DNA of 47,216 nucleotides from an uncultured Collinsella sp. GTDB taxonomy: Bacteria > Actinomycetota > Coriobacteriia > Coriobacteriales > Coriobacteriaceae. Positions within the stretch are counted from its first letter, which is position 1, and each line of letters starts with the position of its first letter. The stretch spans positions 1 to 47,216 of the forward strand of contig CAKUGH010000009.1 in assembly GCA_934654605.1 (NCBI GenBank), given 5' to 3'. Positions 8,293-16,402 of the stretch are shown in pieces. The notes beneath the pieces were generated by a model. That model was not told the DNA's origin, did not search any database, and worked only from the letters and a program-made list of their open reading frames with translations. Both the position numbers and the translations under genes were made by a program.

Positions 8293-8491
8293 AGGCACCC
8301 CCGCTCTCCCGCCAAATCACCAACGCCAAAGCGCCTCCGACACCGCCTGCAAGCAGCGCAAACGCCGCGCCGGCAGCCCAAACCTCGGCCGTGGCGCGCC
8401 AATCGCTACGCGCTCATCATATGCCTGCGGTATCATATTGCGCCGTGTATCGTTTCCAAACACACGTCTCTATAACGTAACAGGAGATCAC

Positions 8492-9904
8492 ATGGACGCA
8501 ACCGCAATTATCCTCGCTGCCGGCGAGGGCACCCGCATGAAGTCGAACCACTGCAAGGTTTCGCACAAGATCCTGGGCAAGCCCATGGTTCAATGGATCG
8601 TCGACGCCACCATCAAGGCCGGCTGCAGCCGCGTCGTGGTCGTCATCGGCAGCCACGCCGACGAAATGCGCGCCCTCATCGACGGCGCCTATGCCAACAG
8701 CGCCACCAAGGTCGAGTGCGTCGAGCAGACCGAACGCCTGGGCACCGGCCACGCCGTAAAAGTCGCGCTCGAGGCCTGCGGCATCGCTGAGGGCCCCGTC
8801 GTCGTGCTCAACGGCGACCTGCCGCTCATCACCGCCGACACCGTCGCCAAGTTCGCGCAGACCGTCGCCACCGGCGAGCTCGCCTGCACCGTCATGACCA
8901 TGACCCCGCCCGACCCCTTTGGCTACGGCCGCATCAAGCTGGGCGCCGACGGCCAGATCGAGCGCATCATCGAGCAGAAGGATTGCACGCCCGAGCAGGC
9001 TGCCACGCTGCTGGAGTGCAACGCCGGCTGCTACGCCTTCGACGGCGCACAGCTCGCTGCCCACATTAACGAGATCGGCAACGACAACGCGCAGTCCGAG
9101 TATTACTTGCCCGACATGCTCGAGATCCTCAAAGGTCACGGCCAGGCAGTCTCCATCTTCCACTGTGACGACTACCGCGACGGTCTGGGCGTCAACAGCC
9201 GCATCCAGCTCGCGCAGCTTACCGCCATCGCGCGCGACCGCATCAACGAGCACTGGATGGCCGAGGGCGTCACGTTCATCGACCCCACGCAGGCTTGGAT
9301 CGGCCCCGACGCCACCATCGGCCGCGACACCGTCGTGTGGCCGCAGACGCATCTAATCGGCCACGTCACCGTGGGCGAGGAGTGCCAGCTCGGCCCCAAC
9401 AGCCGCCTCACCGACACCACCGTCGGCAGCGGCTGCGTCATCGACGAGACCATCGCCATCGAAGCCGTCATCGAGAACGGCGTCGACTGCGGCCCGCGCG
9501 CCTACCTGCGCCCGGGCACCCACATGCTCGACGGATCCAAGGCCGGCACGCACGTGGAGATCAAGAAGTCCACGATCGGCGAGGGCTCCAAGGTGCCGCA
9601 CCTGTCCTACATCGGCGACACCACCATGGGCTCCGGCGTCAATGTGGGCGCGGGCTCCATCACCTGCAACTACGACGGCGTCCACAAGCACAAGACCGTC
9701 ATCGGCAAGGATGCCTTCATCGGCTCCGATACCATGATGGTCGCGCCCGCTCAGATCGGCGACGGCGCGCTCGTTGCCGCCGGCTCTGTCATCACCGAGC
9801 CGGTCCCGGCCGACGCGCTCGGTCTGGGCCGCGCCCGTCAGGTAAATATTGAGGGCTGGGCCGCCGATTATCGCCGCCGTCTGCACGAGGACGACGAGGT
9901 ATAA
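8492..9904 (+). CDS. glmU: Bifunctional GlmU: GlcNAc-1-P uridylyltransferase / GlcN-1-P acetyltransferase
   Basis: A 470-residue cytoplasmic enzyme that acetylates glucosamine-1-phosphate and then forms UDP-GlcNAc, the precursor of peptidoglycan. The N-terminal nucleotidyltransferase domain starts with ILAAGEGTRMKS and includes LNGDLPLI. The C-terminal part is a left-handed beta-helix of hexapeptide repeats with PRAYLRPGTHM, VPHLSYIGDTTMG and NVGAGSITCNYDG, which carry the acetyl-CoA and sugar-phosphate sites. CAGGAG seven bases before the ATG at 8492 sets the start; the frame is open further upstream without a better site. A terminator follows, then prs. glmU next to prs is a common bacterial arrangement. 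Confidence 0.97.
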   Translation: MDATAIILAAGEGTRMKSNHCKVSHKILGKPMVQWIVDATIKAGCSRVVVVIGSHADEMRALIDGAYANSATKVECVEQTERLGTGHAVKVALEACGIAEGPVVVLNGDLPLITADTVAKFAQTVATGELACTVMTMTPPDPFGYGRIKLGADGQIERIIEQKDCTPEQAATLLECNAGCYAFDGAQLAAHINEIGNDNAQSEYYLPDMLEILKGHGQAVSIFHCDDYRDGLGVNSRIQLAQLTAIARDRINEHWMAEGVTFIDPTQAWIGPDATIGRDTVVWPQTHLIGHVTVGEECQLGPNSRLTDTTVGSGCVIDETIAIEAVIENGVDCGPRAYLRPGTHMLDGSKAGTHVEIKKSTIGEGSKVPHLSYIGDTTMGSGVNVGAGSITCNYDGVHKHKTVIGKDAFIGSDTMMVAPAQIGDGALVAAGSVITEPVPADALGLGRARQVNIEGWAADYRRRLHEDDEV

Positions 9905-9919
9905 CGTTTTACCAAGCAC

Positions 9920-9955
9920 AAAAGGAGCTGTTCCATGGGGACGGCTCCTTTTTCT
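9920..9955 (+). terminator. Terminator after glmU
   Basis: AAAAGGAGC pairs with GCTCCTTTT, with an inner GTTCC/GGGAC extension, followed by a T run. It starts about 15 bases after the glmU stop codon. Confidence 0.8.
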
Positions 9956-10044
9956 ATCGTGACCTGCGCGACCGGATGAGTGGTCGGTTCGTGTCCGTTG
10001 ACGGTAAAGACGTTATCAAGACTCGATAAGCCCCGTCGCGCGGT

Positions 10045-10050
10045 TACAAT
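10045..10050 (+). promoter_or_regulatory. Possible -10 box for prs (TACAAT)
   Basis: TACAAT lies 45 bases before the prs ATG, upstream of the ribosome site AAAGGAGAAGG. No clear -35 hexamer is found at the usual distance, so the call is tentative. The glmU terminator upstream argues that prs needs its own promoter. Confidence 0.4.
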
Positions 10051-10094
10051 GCAACAAGGCATCTATATGGCATTCGATATAAAGGAGAAGGGTA

Positions 10095-11081
10095 ATGCCG
10101 ATTAATGATCCCGAGAAGTCGGAGAATATGCGCAAGTCCATCCGCGTGTATTCCGGTTCCTCCAACCGTCCCCTCGCTCAGAAGATTGCTGAGTACCTTG
10201 GGGTCGAGCTTTCGGGCCTTACGCTAAAGCAGTTCGCCAATGGTGAGATTTACGCCCGCTACGACGAGACCGTCCGCGGCGCCGACGTCTTCCTGATTCA
10301 GTCCGTGGCCGGCGGCAACGTCAACGACATGCTCATGGAGCTGCTCATCGCCACCGACGCCGCCAAGCGCGCATCCGCCCGCTCCATCACCGCCGTTATC
10401 ACCCACTACGGCTATGCCCGCCAGGACCGCAAGGCCGGCCCGCGCGAGCCCATCACCGCCCGCCTCGTCGCCAACCTGCTCGAGCGCGCCGGTGTCAACC
10501 GCATCATCACCCTCGACCTGCACCAGGGCCAGATCCAGGGCTTCTTTGATATCCCGGTTAACCACCTGTCCGCACTGCCGCTGTTTGGCCAGTACTACAA
10601 CGACATGCACTTCGACACCGACAGCCTGGTCGTCGTCTCCCCCGACGTGGGCCGCGCCAAGGCCGCCAAGAAGCTGTCCGACATGCTTGGCTGCGACCTG
10701 GCCATCGCCCACAAGGGCCGTCCGCGCCACAACGCCGCCGAGGTCATGGGCATCATCGGTGACATCAAGGGCAAGACCTGCATCATCAACGACGACATGA
10801 TCGACACCGCTGGCACCCTGTGCGCCAACGTCAAGGAGCTCAAGGCCATGGGCGCCGGCGACATCTACGTGTGCGCCACCCACGGCATCTTCTCCGGCCC
10901 GGCCATCGAGCGTCTGAACGACGCCCCCATCGTCGAGTGCGTCGTCACCGACGCCATCCCCGTCGAGGTCGGCGGCAAGATCAAGACCATCTCGGTCGCC
11001 GAGGAGTTCGCTCAGGCCATCTCCGCCGTTTACCACGAGGAGCCCGTCTCCACGCTCGTCGGCGGCGACTTCGCGCTGTAG
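10095..11081 (+). CDS. prs: Ribose-phosphate pyrophosphokinase (PRPP synthetase)
   Basis: A 328-residue class I enzyme that makes PRPP from ribose-5-phosphate and ATP for purine, pyrimidine, His, Trp and NAD synthesis. Motifs in order: YSGSSNRPLAQKIAEYLG at the N-terminus, FANGEIYARY (ATP site), YGYARQDRKAGPREPI (catalytic flexible loop), DLHQGQIQGFFDIP, SPDVGRAKAAKKL, and the PRPP-binding loop NDDMIDTAGTL. AAAGGAGAAGG closely precedes the ATG at 10095. A strong terminator ends the unit. Its product feeds the amidotransferase PurF encoded about 31 kb away in this window. Confidence 0.97.
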   Translation: MPINDPEKSENMRKSIRVYSGSSNRPLAQKIAEYLGVELSGLTLKQFANGEIYARYDETVRGADVFLIQSVAGGNVNDMLMELLIATDAAKRASARSITAVITHYGYARQDRKAGPREPITARLVANLLERAGVNRIITLDLHQGQIQGFFDIPVNHLSALPLFGQYYNDMHFDTDSLVVVSPDVGRAKAAKKLSDMLGCDLAIAHKGRPRHNAAEVMGIIGDIKGKTCIINDDMIDTAGTLCANVKELKAMGAGDIYVCATHGIFSGPAIERLNDAPIVECVVTDAIPVEVGGKIKTISVAEEFAQAISAVYHEEPVSTLVGGDFAL

Positions 11082-11114
11082 CCTGCTGTGTATCGCATCA
11101 TCTTCGCTGGTTTT

Positions 11115-11149
11115 AAAGGGTCGGAAGCTCGCTTCCGACCCTTTTTCTA
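11115..11149 (+). terminator. Terminator after prs
   Basis: A perfect 14-bp stem (AAAGGGTCGGAAGC / GCTTCCGACCCTTT) with a very short loop, followed by TTCTAT. It begins 33 bases after the prs stop codon. Its right edge lies about 20 bases from the first 202-bp inverted-repeat element. Confidence 0.9.
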
Positions 11150-11168
11150 TTCCTCGTCGACCAGCTCT

Positions 11169-11370
11169 GGACAGTTAGTTCAAATTTGTATTCTTTCAGC
11201 CCTCGAAGAAGGCCACTCAACACACCTGAAGCCATCATGCGCGCGTTAACCTGTCCCAGGCTTCCATTTTTTTTGGCGCATCCGATGAGCCATTGGCTCC
11301 AAACTAACGGCCAACTCCTCAAGAAACGGTTTTCGGCCATGCTTTTTATACAAATCTGAACTAACTGTCC
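11169..11370. repeat. 202-bp inverted-repeat element, left copy
   Basis: It begins with GGACAGTTAGTTCAAATTTG and ends with the complement of GGACAGTTAGTTCAGATTTG, giving terminal inverted repeats of about 24 bp. It is exactly 202 bp long, as is its partner at 12699-12900. The interiors have diverged strongly; only the ends are clearly shared. The element encodes no transposase. Together with its partner it brackets the gene at 11537-12664. No target-site duplication is evident at its borders. Confidence 0.75.
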
Positions 11371-11536
11371 GGCACCCGTTGTAAACCTTGCCTCCAAGGC
11401 CAGACTAGCGCCCCATATTCCAATATTTCACCGCCTCTCGTGTGAACGCACTACCGCCCGCGGCGTACGACGCTCCTTTGAGCGAAAAGAACGGCACGGC
11501 AGTAGAGTTCTGCCGGCAACTTAGTACGTTATAGCT

Positions 11537-12664
11537 ATGACGACCGTGATTTCACATCTCTCCGCCCTCCGCGCGATCCGCCGCGCACGACGGGCGTACT
11601 CTGCACTTCCATGGGATTCCGTCGATATCGAGCAGCAAACGCAAGCCCTTGCAAGTTGCATCCCCAACAAGGACGCCATAGACTTTGCAGCTCTTACGAT
11701 GCTTGACGCCTGGAGCGAAGACGACTCCGAGCGTCTAGATCTCTTTATTGCGGGCGGCAAGAACAGACGTCCTGACGAACGGCTCCTCCAGCACACCGTC
11801 ACCGCCCCGCTTCCCGAAGGGACAATCATGCACATCGAGGCCGACATCTACGCAACGTCTCCCGCCATGACGGCCATGCTTTGCTCCAAAAATGAATCGG
11901 TCGCCAAAACCTTGATGCTACTTATGGAACTCCTCGGAACCTACTCCCTTCCGCCCGAGACAACCTACCCCATTGCCTATGACGACATCTGGCCCAGGGG
12001 CAACGGTTGCGAAGCGATGGGCGACCTCGATTGCCGGGGCGATGAACAAACGTCCGAAAAACCAAATGAACCTCGCTACGAACAGGCGCACTACAAATGC
12101 GAGCCAGCCACGACCATCGAAGATCTCGAAGCGATCGCACGGTTTGCTAAAAGCAGCTCCTACGCCTCGTTCCGCACGGCCGTCAAACTAGCCCGGGCTG
12201 GATCCGCATCCCCAGCCGAATCCCTAATGTTTGCCGTTCTCGGAGCGCCCATGCGCTTTGGCGGATTCGGATGTTGCAGCCTCCCCATGGGCGGCCTGCT
12301 ACTCAACTATCGAGTCGACTTCGACACCCTTGCGGTCAACATGTCCTCCGGCATCCCCTACGCCATCTGTGACTTATATTGCCCAGCCGCCGGTGTCGAC
12401 AACGAATACAACGGAATTGGGCATGAGCTTCAAAACGCTCGCATCCACGATGGCAATCGAAATAATGGTCTCAAGGCAATGGGCATCCACGTACTGGTTA
12501 TCAATCGTGACCAAATGAAAGACCTTGTTGCACTCGAGGCCTTCGCTCAGACGATGCATCGACTCGCGGGGGTACGATTCCGTTACCGCATCAAGGGCTA
12601 CCGCAAGCGTCAGGCCGCTTGGCTCAATGCTCTAAGAGCCGGAATCGGCCTCGCACCGGTCTAA
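11537..12664 (+). CDS. Unknown protein with a DUF559/Vsr-like (PD-(D/E)XK) nuclease-type C-terminus
   Basis: A 375-residue soluble protein that I cannot name. The N-terminal half (about 1-150) begins with an Arg-rich helix (SHLSALRAIRRARRA) and has the feel of coriobacterial AbiEi-like proteins. The C-terminal half looks like a DUF559/Vsr-type nuclease fold: SASPAESL (about 223-230, possible helix Glu), ICDLYCP (Asp279), NEYNGIGH (Glu290, His296), then D-x-x-R (about 305-308) and GIHVLVIN. No ribosome-binding site precedes the ATG at 11537; TTATAG lies three bases upstream, so the mRNA may be leaderless. Base composition is more even than in its neighbours. It sits alone between two 202-bp inverted-repeat elements, which suggests a transferred cassette. 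A role in defence is conjecture. Confidence 0.6.
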   Translation: MTTVISHLSALRAIRRARRAYSALPWDSVDIEQQTQALASCIPNKDAIDFAALTMLDAWSEDDSERLDLFIAGGKNRRPDERLLQHTVTAPLPEGTIMHIEADIYATSPAMTAMLCSKNESVAKTLMLLMELLGTYSLPPETTYPIAYDDIWPRGNGCEAMGDLDCRGDEQTSEKPNEPRYEQAHYKCEPATTIEDLEAIARFAKSSSYASFRTAVKLARAGSASPAESLMFAVLGAPMRFGGFGCCSLPMGGLLLNYRVDFDTLAVNMSSGIPYAICDLYCPAAGVDNEYNGIGHELQNARIHDGNRNNGLKAMGIHVLVINRDQMKDLVALEAFAQTMHRLAGVRFRYRIKGYRKRQAAWLNALRAGIGLAPV

Positions 12665-12698
12665 AATCCGAATTACACGCATGCCGTTGAGCGGGGCT

Positions 12699-12900
12699 GG
12701 ACAGTTAGTTCAGATTTGTATAAAGAAGAACATCGAATCGGGCTGTTTTACCGCCGTCTCCGTACAATTCGCCCCATCTAAAGGCCAGACTGGCCTCAAA
12801 ACAGCGTCAGATAGACCAGCTGGAACGTCAAAACAGCGCCGCGGCATCGAATTAGGCAATCCGGTGGCCCAAGCTTTATACGTATCTGAACTAACTGTCC
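12699..12900. repeat. 202-bp inverted-repeat element, right copy
   Basis: It begins GGACAGTTAGTTCAGATTTG and ends ATCTGAACTAACTGTCC. The ends match those of the left copy (11169-11370), and the length is identical at 202 bp. The interior is different and GC-rich, with a local AGGCCAGACTGGCCT palindrome near 12783. It starts 35 bases after the stop codon of the nuclease-fold gene and ends about 115 bases before pth. Confidence 0.75.
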
Positions 12901-13015
12901 ACCTCGGCTTTCGACGGCCGCCCAAACGCCCCCAAACAACCTCAATTGCCCTCCATTTGACAGCGGCAACAGGGTCGCTCACCATAGCAGGCGACAAATC
13001 GACGAAAGGATAAAC

Positions 13016-13645
13016 ATGGCAGCCGCACAGCCGCTTAAGATTCGCATGGTTGCCGGGCTTGGCAACCCTGGCGATGAGTATGCCGAGACCCGCCACAACG
13101 CCGGCTTTAAGGCAATCGACGAGCTGGCCCGTCAGGCCGGCGTCACGTACTGGAAAAACCAGGCCGGCGCCGAGGTCGCGCTCATCAACATCAACGACCC
13201 CGAGGAGGAGGGCGGCAAGCGCCAGATCGTGCTGGTCAAGCCGCAGTCGTACATGAACACCTCGGGCGGTCCCATCTCCAAGCTCTGCCGCGAGTACAAG
13301 ATCAAGGCCGAGGAGCTGCTCGTGATCCACGACGAGCTCGATATTCCCGCCGGCGACGTGCGTGTTAAGGTGGGCGGCGGCCACGCCGGTCACAACGGTC
13401 TGCGCTCCATCATCGACAAGATGGGCAGCCGCGACTTCAGCCGCATCCGCACCGGCATCGGCAACCCTCCCGGCAAGATGGCCGTGGCAGACTATGTGCT
13501 TAAGCAGCTGCGCGCCCGCGAGGCCGAGGATTTCCAGGACACCTGCGCCCGCGCGGCCGACGCCGCCGGCCTGGCGATTGTGCACGGCGTGGTCTATGCC
13601 CGCGACCATGTCAACGGCGCCGCCTCCGCCAACGGCAAGCACTAA
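13016..13645 (+). CDS. pth: Peptidyl-tRNA hydrolase
   Basis: A 209-residue cytoplasmic esterase that recycles tRNA from stalled peptidyl-tRNA. Family motifs: MVAGLGNPGDEYAETRHNAG with the catalytic His, KPQSYMNTSGG with the substrate-binding Asn, VIHDELDIPAG with the catalytic Asp, and GGGHAGHNGLRSI followed by the DFSRIRTGIGNPP segment. A short acidic insertion (NDPEEEGGK) interrupts the region before the MNTSG motif. AAAGGAT with correct spacing supports the ATG at 13016. Its TAA stop is the first codon of a GGGACAGG-cored palindromic element. Confidence 0.96.
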   Translation: MAAAQPLKIRMVAGLGNPGDEYAETRHNAGFKAIDELARQAGVTYWKNQAGAEVALININDPEEEGGKRQIVLVKPQSYMNTSGGPISKLCREYKIKAEELLVIHDELDIPAGDVRVKVGGGHAGHNGLRSIIDKMGSRDFSRIRTGIGNPPGKMAVADYVLKQLRAREAEDFQDTCARAADAAGLAIVHGVVYARDHVNGAASANGKH

Positions 13646-13848
13646 AACCTACCATTTAGGGACAGGTTTATTTTGGCAGGTTTTACCTGCGGAAACGCCA
13701 CAACGGCCGCATCGCAATAAGCAACCCGCCGCCATACATACGCAACGCCCCAAAGGGGGTCGGCCTCACCGCAAACGCGAGGCCGGCCCCCTTTGCCGTT
13801 TTACCTGATAAAACTGACCAAAATAAACCTGCCCCTATTTGGTAGGAC
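13643..13848. repeat. Long palindromic element with terminator core after pth
   Basis: Arms of about 40 bp pair imperfectly: GGGACAGGTTTATTTTGGCA (13660 onward) with ACCAAAATAAACCTGCCCC (about 13817-13835). They extend outward to CCTACCA/TGGTAGG and inward to the AGGTTTTACCTG region. The left arm begins as TAAAACCTACC, so the pth stop codon lies inside it. The centre holds a strong terminator (13752-13794). The same arm sequence occurs once more at the end of purF (41951-42000). Confidence 0.75.
13752..13794 (+). terminator. Terminator within the palindrome downstream of pth
   Basis: AAAGGGGGTCGGCCTC pairs with GAGGCCGGCCCCCTTT around an 11-base loop, followed by GCCGTTTTA. It is strong and GC-rich, and sits about 110 bases after pth. 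Confidence 0.75.
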
Positions 13849-13909
13849 AAAGTGGATAAACCCTTTTCCCAACCGCCGAAGATACACGTAAGCGACATGC
13901 CCATGAGGG

Positions 13910-13915
13910 TATAAT
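13910..13915 (+). promoter_or_regulatory. Consensus -10 box (TATAAT) for nfnAB
   Basis: A perfect TATAAT occurs 105 bases before the nfnA ATG, just after the pth palindrome. No good -35 hexamer is visible 16-18 bases upstream. The 5' leader would be about 100 bases; no riboswitch is recognised in it. Confidence 0.5.
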
Positions 13916-14020
13916 TTGCACCGTATGTCTGCACAACGCCTGTGCGCGTACGGTTTTATTCGGGCTACCGTCCATTTCCGTGGAGGCACGGTTCGGCAGC
14001 CCTTACAAGAGAGGGGTTCT

Positions 14021-14860
14021 ATGTATAAGATCCTGGAGAAGACGCAGTTCTCGGAGAAGGTGTTCAAGTTCCGCATCGAGGCGCCTGCAATCGCCAAACA
14101 TGCGCACGCTGGACAGTTCCTCATGGTTCGCGCCAACGAGACGGGCGAGCGCGTCCCGTTTACCCTGGCCGGCTGGAACGGTGACGAGGGCTGGGTCGAG
14201 TTCATCTTCATGGTGATCGGCAAGACCACCGAGATGCTGTCCACCTACGAGGCCGGCGAGTCGCTGCGCGACGTCGTGGGCCCGCTGGGCGTTCCCACCG
14301 AGATGGCCGAGGGCCCCTGCGCCGTCATTGGCGGCGGCGTCGGCCTGGCAATTGCCTTCCCGGTCGCCAAGCACCTGGTCGAGACCGGTCATGAGGTCCA
14401 CGCCATCATGGGCGCCCGCACCAAGGACCTCCTGCTCATGGAGGACCAGTTCCGCGAGCTCCTCGACGAGGACCACATCCACATCACCACCGATGACGGT
14501 TCCTACGGCGAGCAGGGCGTTGTCACCGCTCCGCTGGAGCGCCTGCTGCAGGACAAGGCCGTGAGCCAGGTCTTCTGCGTCGGCCCCGTCCCGATGATGA
14601 AGTTCTCGACCCTCACCGCCCAGAAGTACGACACCCCCATCACCGCGTCGCTCAACCCCATCATGGTTGACGGCACCGGCATGTGCGGCTGCTGCCGCGT
14701 CGAGGTGGGCGGCGTGACCAAGTTTGCTTGCGTCGACGGCCCCGACTTCGATGCCACCCTGGTCGACTGGGATGACCTTCGTGCCCGCCAGGCCGCTTAC
14801 CGTTCCGAAGAGGGCGAGTCCCTCAAGGCCTATGAGGAAAAGAGCTGCGCATGCCACTAG
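14021..14860 (+). CDS. nfnA: NfnA-like / SudB-like FAD/NAD(P)-binding oxidoreductase subunit
   Basis: A 279-residue flavoprotein of the ferredoxin-NADP reductase / dihydroorotate dehydrogenase electron-transfer type. The FAD domain (about 1-95) contains RVPFTLAGW, the NAD domain (about 100-215) contains GGGVGLAIAFPVAKHL, and the C-terminal [2Fe-2S] site is made by GTGMCGCCRVEVGG and FACVDGPDFD. Paired with the next gene, it matches NfnAB, which bifurcates electrons between NADH, ferredoxin and NADPH. The same pair is also annotated as sulfide dehydrogenase. GAGAGGGG precedes the ATG at 14021; the frame is open upstream, but that part lacks family similarity. Its stop overlaps the nfnB start by 10 bases, so the two are translationally coupled. 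Confidence 0.88.
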   Translation: MYKILEKTQFSEKVFKFRIEAPAIAKHAHAGQFLMVRANETGERVPFTLAGWNGDEGWVEFIFMVIGKTTEMLSTYEAGESLRDVVGPLGVPTEMAEGPCAVIGGGVGLAIAFPVAKHLVETGHEVHAIMGARTKDLLLMEDQFRELLDEDHIHITTDDGSYGEQGVVTAPLERLLQDKAVSQVFCVGPVPMMKFSTLTAQKYDTPITASLNPIMVDGTGMCGCCRVEVGGVTKFACVDGPDFDATLVDWDDLRARQAAYRSEEGESLKAYEEKSCACH

Positions 14861-16260
14861 TTAACGGTCGTTTCGTTGCCGATATGAAGTCGCCCCGCAC
14901 CCCCGATAACGAGGAGCCGGCTGCCGAGCGCGCCTGCGACTTCCGCCCCGTCGACAAGGGCTTCACCGAGGAGATGGCGCTGGCCGAGGCCGAGCGCTGC
15001 CTCAACTGCAAGAAGCCGTTCTGTGTTGAGGGCTGCCCCGTCAACATCAACATTCCCCGCTTTATCGAGCAGATCCGCGAGAAGGACTTCGGCGGCGCTC
15101 TCGATACCATCCGCGAGGACTCCATGCTTCCCGCCATCTGCGGCCGCGTCTGCCCGCAGGAGAACCAGTGCGAGGGCAAGTGCATCCGTGGTAAGAAGTC
15201 CGAGCCCGTGGCCATCGGCCAGCTCGAGCGCTTCCTGGGTGACCGCCCCGAGCTCGCCTCCACGCCCAAGATGGCTCCCAAGAACGGCAAGAAGGTCGCC
15301 GTCGTCGGCTCCGGCCCGTCCGGCATCACCTGCGCCGGCGAGCTCGCCCGCAACGGCTTTGACGTCACCGTCTTCGAGGCATTCTTCACCGGCGGCGGCG
15401 TGCTGGTCTACGGCATCCCCGAGTTCCGTCTGCCCAAGGCGGTCGTCAAGCGCGAGATTGACGGCCTGGAGGACATGGGCGTCAAGTTTGAGTACAACTC
15501 CGTCGTGGGCAACATGGCCACGGCCGAGGAGCTGTTCGAGCAGGGCTTCGACGCCATCTACGTGGCGACCGGCGCTGGCCTGCCCAAGTTCCTCAACGTC
15601 CCCGGCGAGAACCTGCCCAACGTCTTCTTCGCCAACGAGTACCTCACCCGCGTGAACCTGATGAAGGCCAACAAGTTCCCCGAGTACGACACCCCCACCA
15701 AGCATGGCAAGAACGTCGTTGTCTTTGGTGGCGGCAACGTGGCTATGGACGCTGTCCGTACCGCTAAGCGCCTGGGCGCCGAGCACGCCATCATCGCCTA
15801 CCGCCGTACCGAGGACGAGATGCCCTGCCGTCGCGCCGAGCTGCATCACGCCAAGGCCGAGGGCGTCGAGGTTCTGCCGCTCGTCTCCCCGCTCGAGTTT
15901 GTCGCTGGCGAGGACGGCACCGTGTGCGCCGTCAAGGTCCAGAAGATGGAGCTCGGCGAGCCTGACGAGTCCGGCCGTCGTCGCCCGGTGCCCATCGAGG
16001 GCGCCATCGAGGAGATTCCCTGCGACGTCGCGATTTCGGCTATCGGCACCAACGCCAACCCCTTCGCCGCCAAGATCGGCGGCAAGATGGAGCTCAACAA
16101 GTGGGGCTACATCGTTGCCGACGAGGAGACCGGCCAGACCACCGATCCTCGCATCTGGGCCGGCGGCGACATCGTCACCGGTGCCGCTACGGTCATTCTG
16201 GCGATGGGCGCTGGCAAGAAGGCTGCCGCTTCCATCACCAAGAGCCTGCTGGGCGAGTAA
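14851..16260 (+). CDS. nfnB: NfnB-like / GltD-like NADPH oxidoreductase subunit
   Basis: A 469-residue iron-sulfur flavoprotein related to the small subunit of glutamate synthase. Two [4Fe-4S] clusters are predicted from CLNCKKPFCVEGCPVNI (about 50-66) and CGRVCPQENQCEGKC (about 98-112). The FAD Rossmann motif is VVGSGPSGITCAGEL (about 150-164), and the NADP motif is VFGGGNVAMDAVRTAKRLG (about 290-308). IWAGGDIVTGAATVILAMG is the C-terminal FAD-contact region. No large GltB subunit is nearby, so glutamate synthase is less likely than transhydrogenase or electron bifurcation with NfnA. It overlaps nfnA by 10 bases and ends at a terminator. Confidence 0.9.
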   Translation: MPLVNGRFVADMKSPRTPDNEEPAAERACDFRPVDKGFTEEMALAEAERCLNCKKPFCVEGCPVNINIPRFIEQIREKDFGGALDTIREDSMLPAICGRVCPQENQCEGKCIRGKKSEPVAIGQLERFLGDRPELASTPKMAPKNGKKVAVVGSGPSGITCAGELARNGFDVTVFEAFFTGGGVLVYGIPEFRLPKAVVKREIDGLEDMGVKFEYNSVVGNMATAEELFEQGFDAIYVATGAGLPKFLNVPGENLPNVFFANEYLTRVNLMKANKFPEYDTPTKHGKNVVVFGGGNVAMDAVRTAKRLGAEHAIIAYRRTEDEMPCRRAELHHAKAEGVEVLPLVSPLEFVAGEDGTVCAVKVQKMELGEPDESGRRRPVPIEGAIEEIPCDVAISAIGTNANPFAAKIGGKMELNKWGYIVADEETGQTTDPRIWAGGDIVTGAATVILAMGAGKKAAASITKSLLGE

Positions 16261-16288
16261 TCACCTGCAGCGCTAGCCATCAAACGGC

Positions 16289-16328
16289 AAAGTCCCCGTC
16301 GAGCACACGCCCGGCGGGGACTTTTTCT
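16289..16328 (+). terminator. Terminator after nfnAB
   Basis: AAAGTCCCCG pairs with CGGGGACTTT and runs into TTCTAT. It starts 28 bases after the nfnB stop codon. Confidence 0.85.
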
Positions 16329-16344
16329 ATGCCGGCAGCCCAAA

Positions 16345-16379
16345 ACCACCACAAAGGGGACAGGCACCTTTGTGGTGGT
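16345..16379. repeat. 35-bp palindrome (ACCACCACAAAGG family), copy 1
   Basis: Perfect 13-bp arms ACCACCACAAAGG / CCTTTGTGGTGGT surround a core of GGACAGGCA. The copies at 23361, 27389, 29001 and 29351 have the same 35-bp length. This copy stands 23 bp before the first unit of the array at 16403, the same spacing as at 23361/23419. Confidence 0.85.
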
Positions 16380-16402
16380 CTGGGGTCTGGTCGGTCGTTT
16401 TG

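Noticed and set aside
8293..8420. Minus-strand hydrophobic peptide upstream of ecfT (AEVWAAGAAFALLAGGVGG...)
   Set aside because: It looks membrane-like, but the frame has a stop just upstream, no start codon with a ribosome site, and runs out of frame into ecfT. It might be a decayed fragment; not supported as a gene.
8299..8491. Cobalamin or other riboswitch before the ECF operon or glmU
   Set aside because: I could not find the conserved cobalamin-box pattern or a leader long enough on either strand.
11113..11397. 94-codon minus-strand frame over the left 202-bp element
   Set aside because: It covers the inverted-repeat element and the prs terminator. The apparent similarity to the frame at 12681 comes only from the shared DNA ends.
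13801..14244. 147-codon minus-strand frame upstream of nfnA
   Set aside because: It overlaps the nfnA start and the pth palindrome, with no motif or ribosome site.
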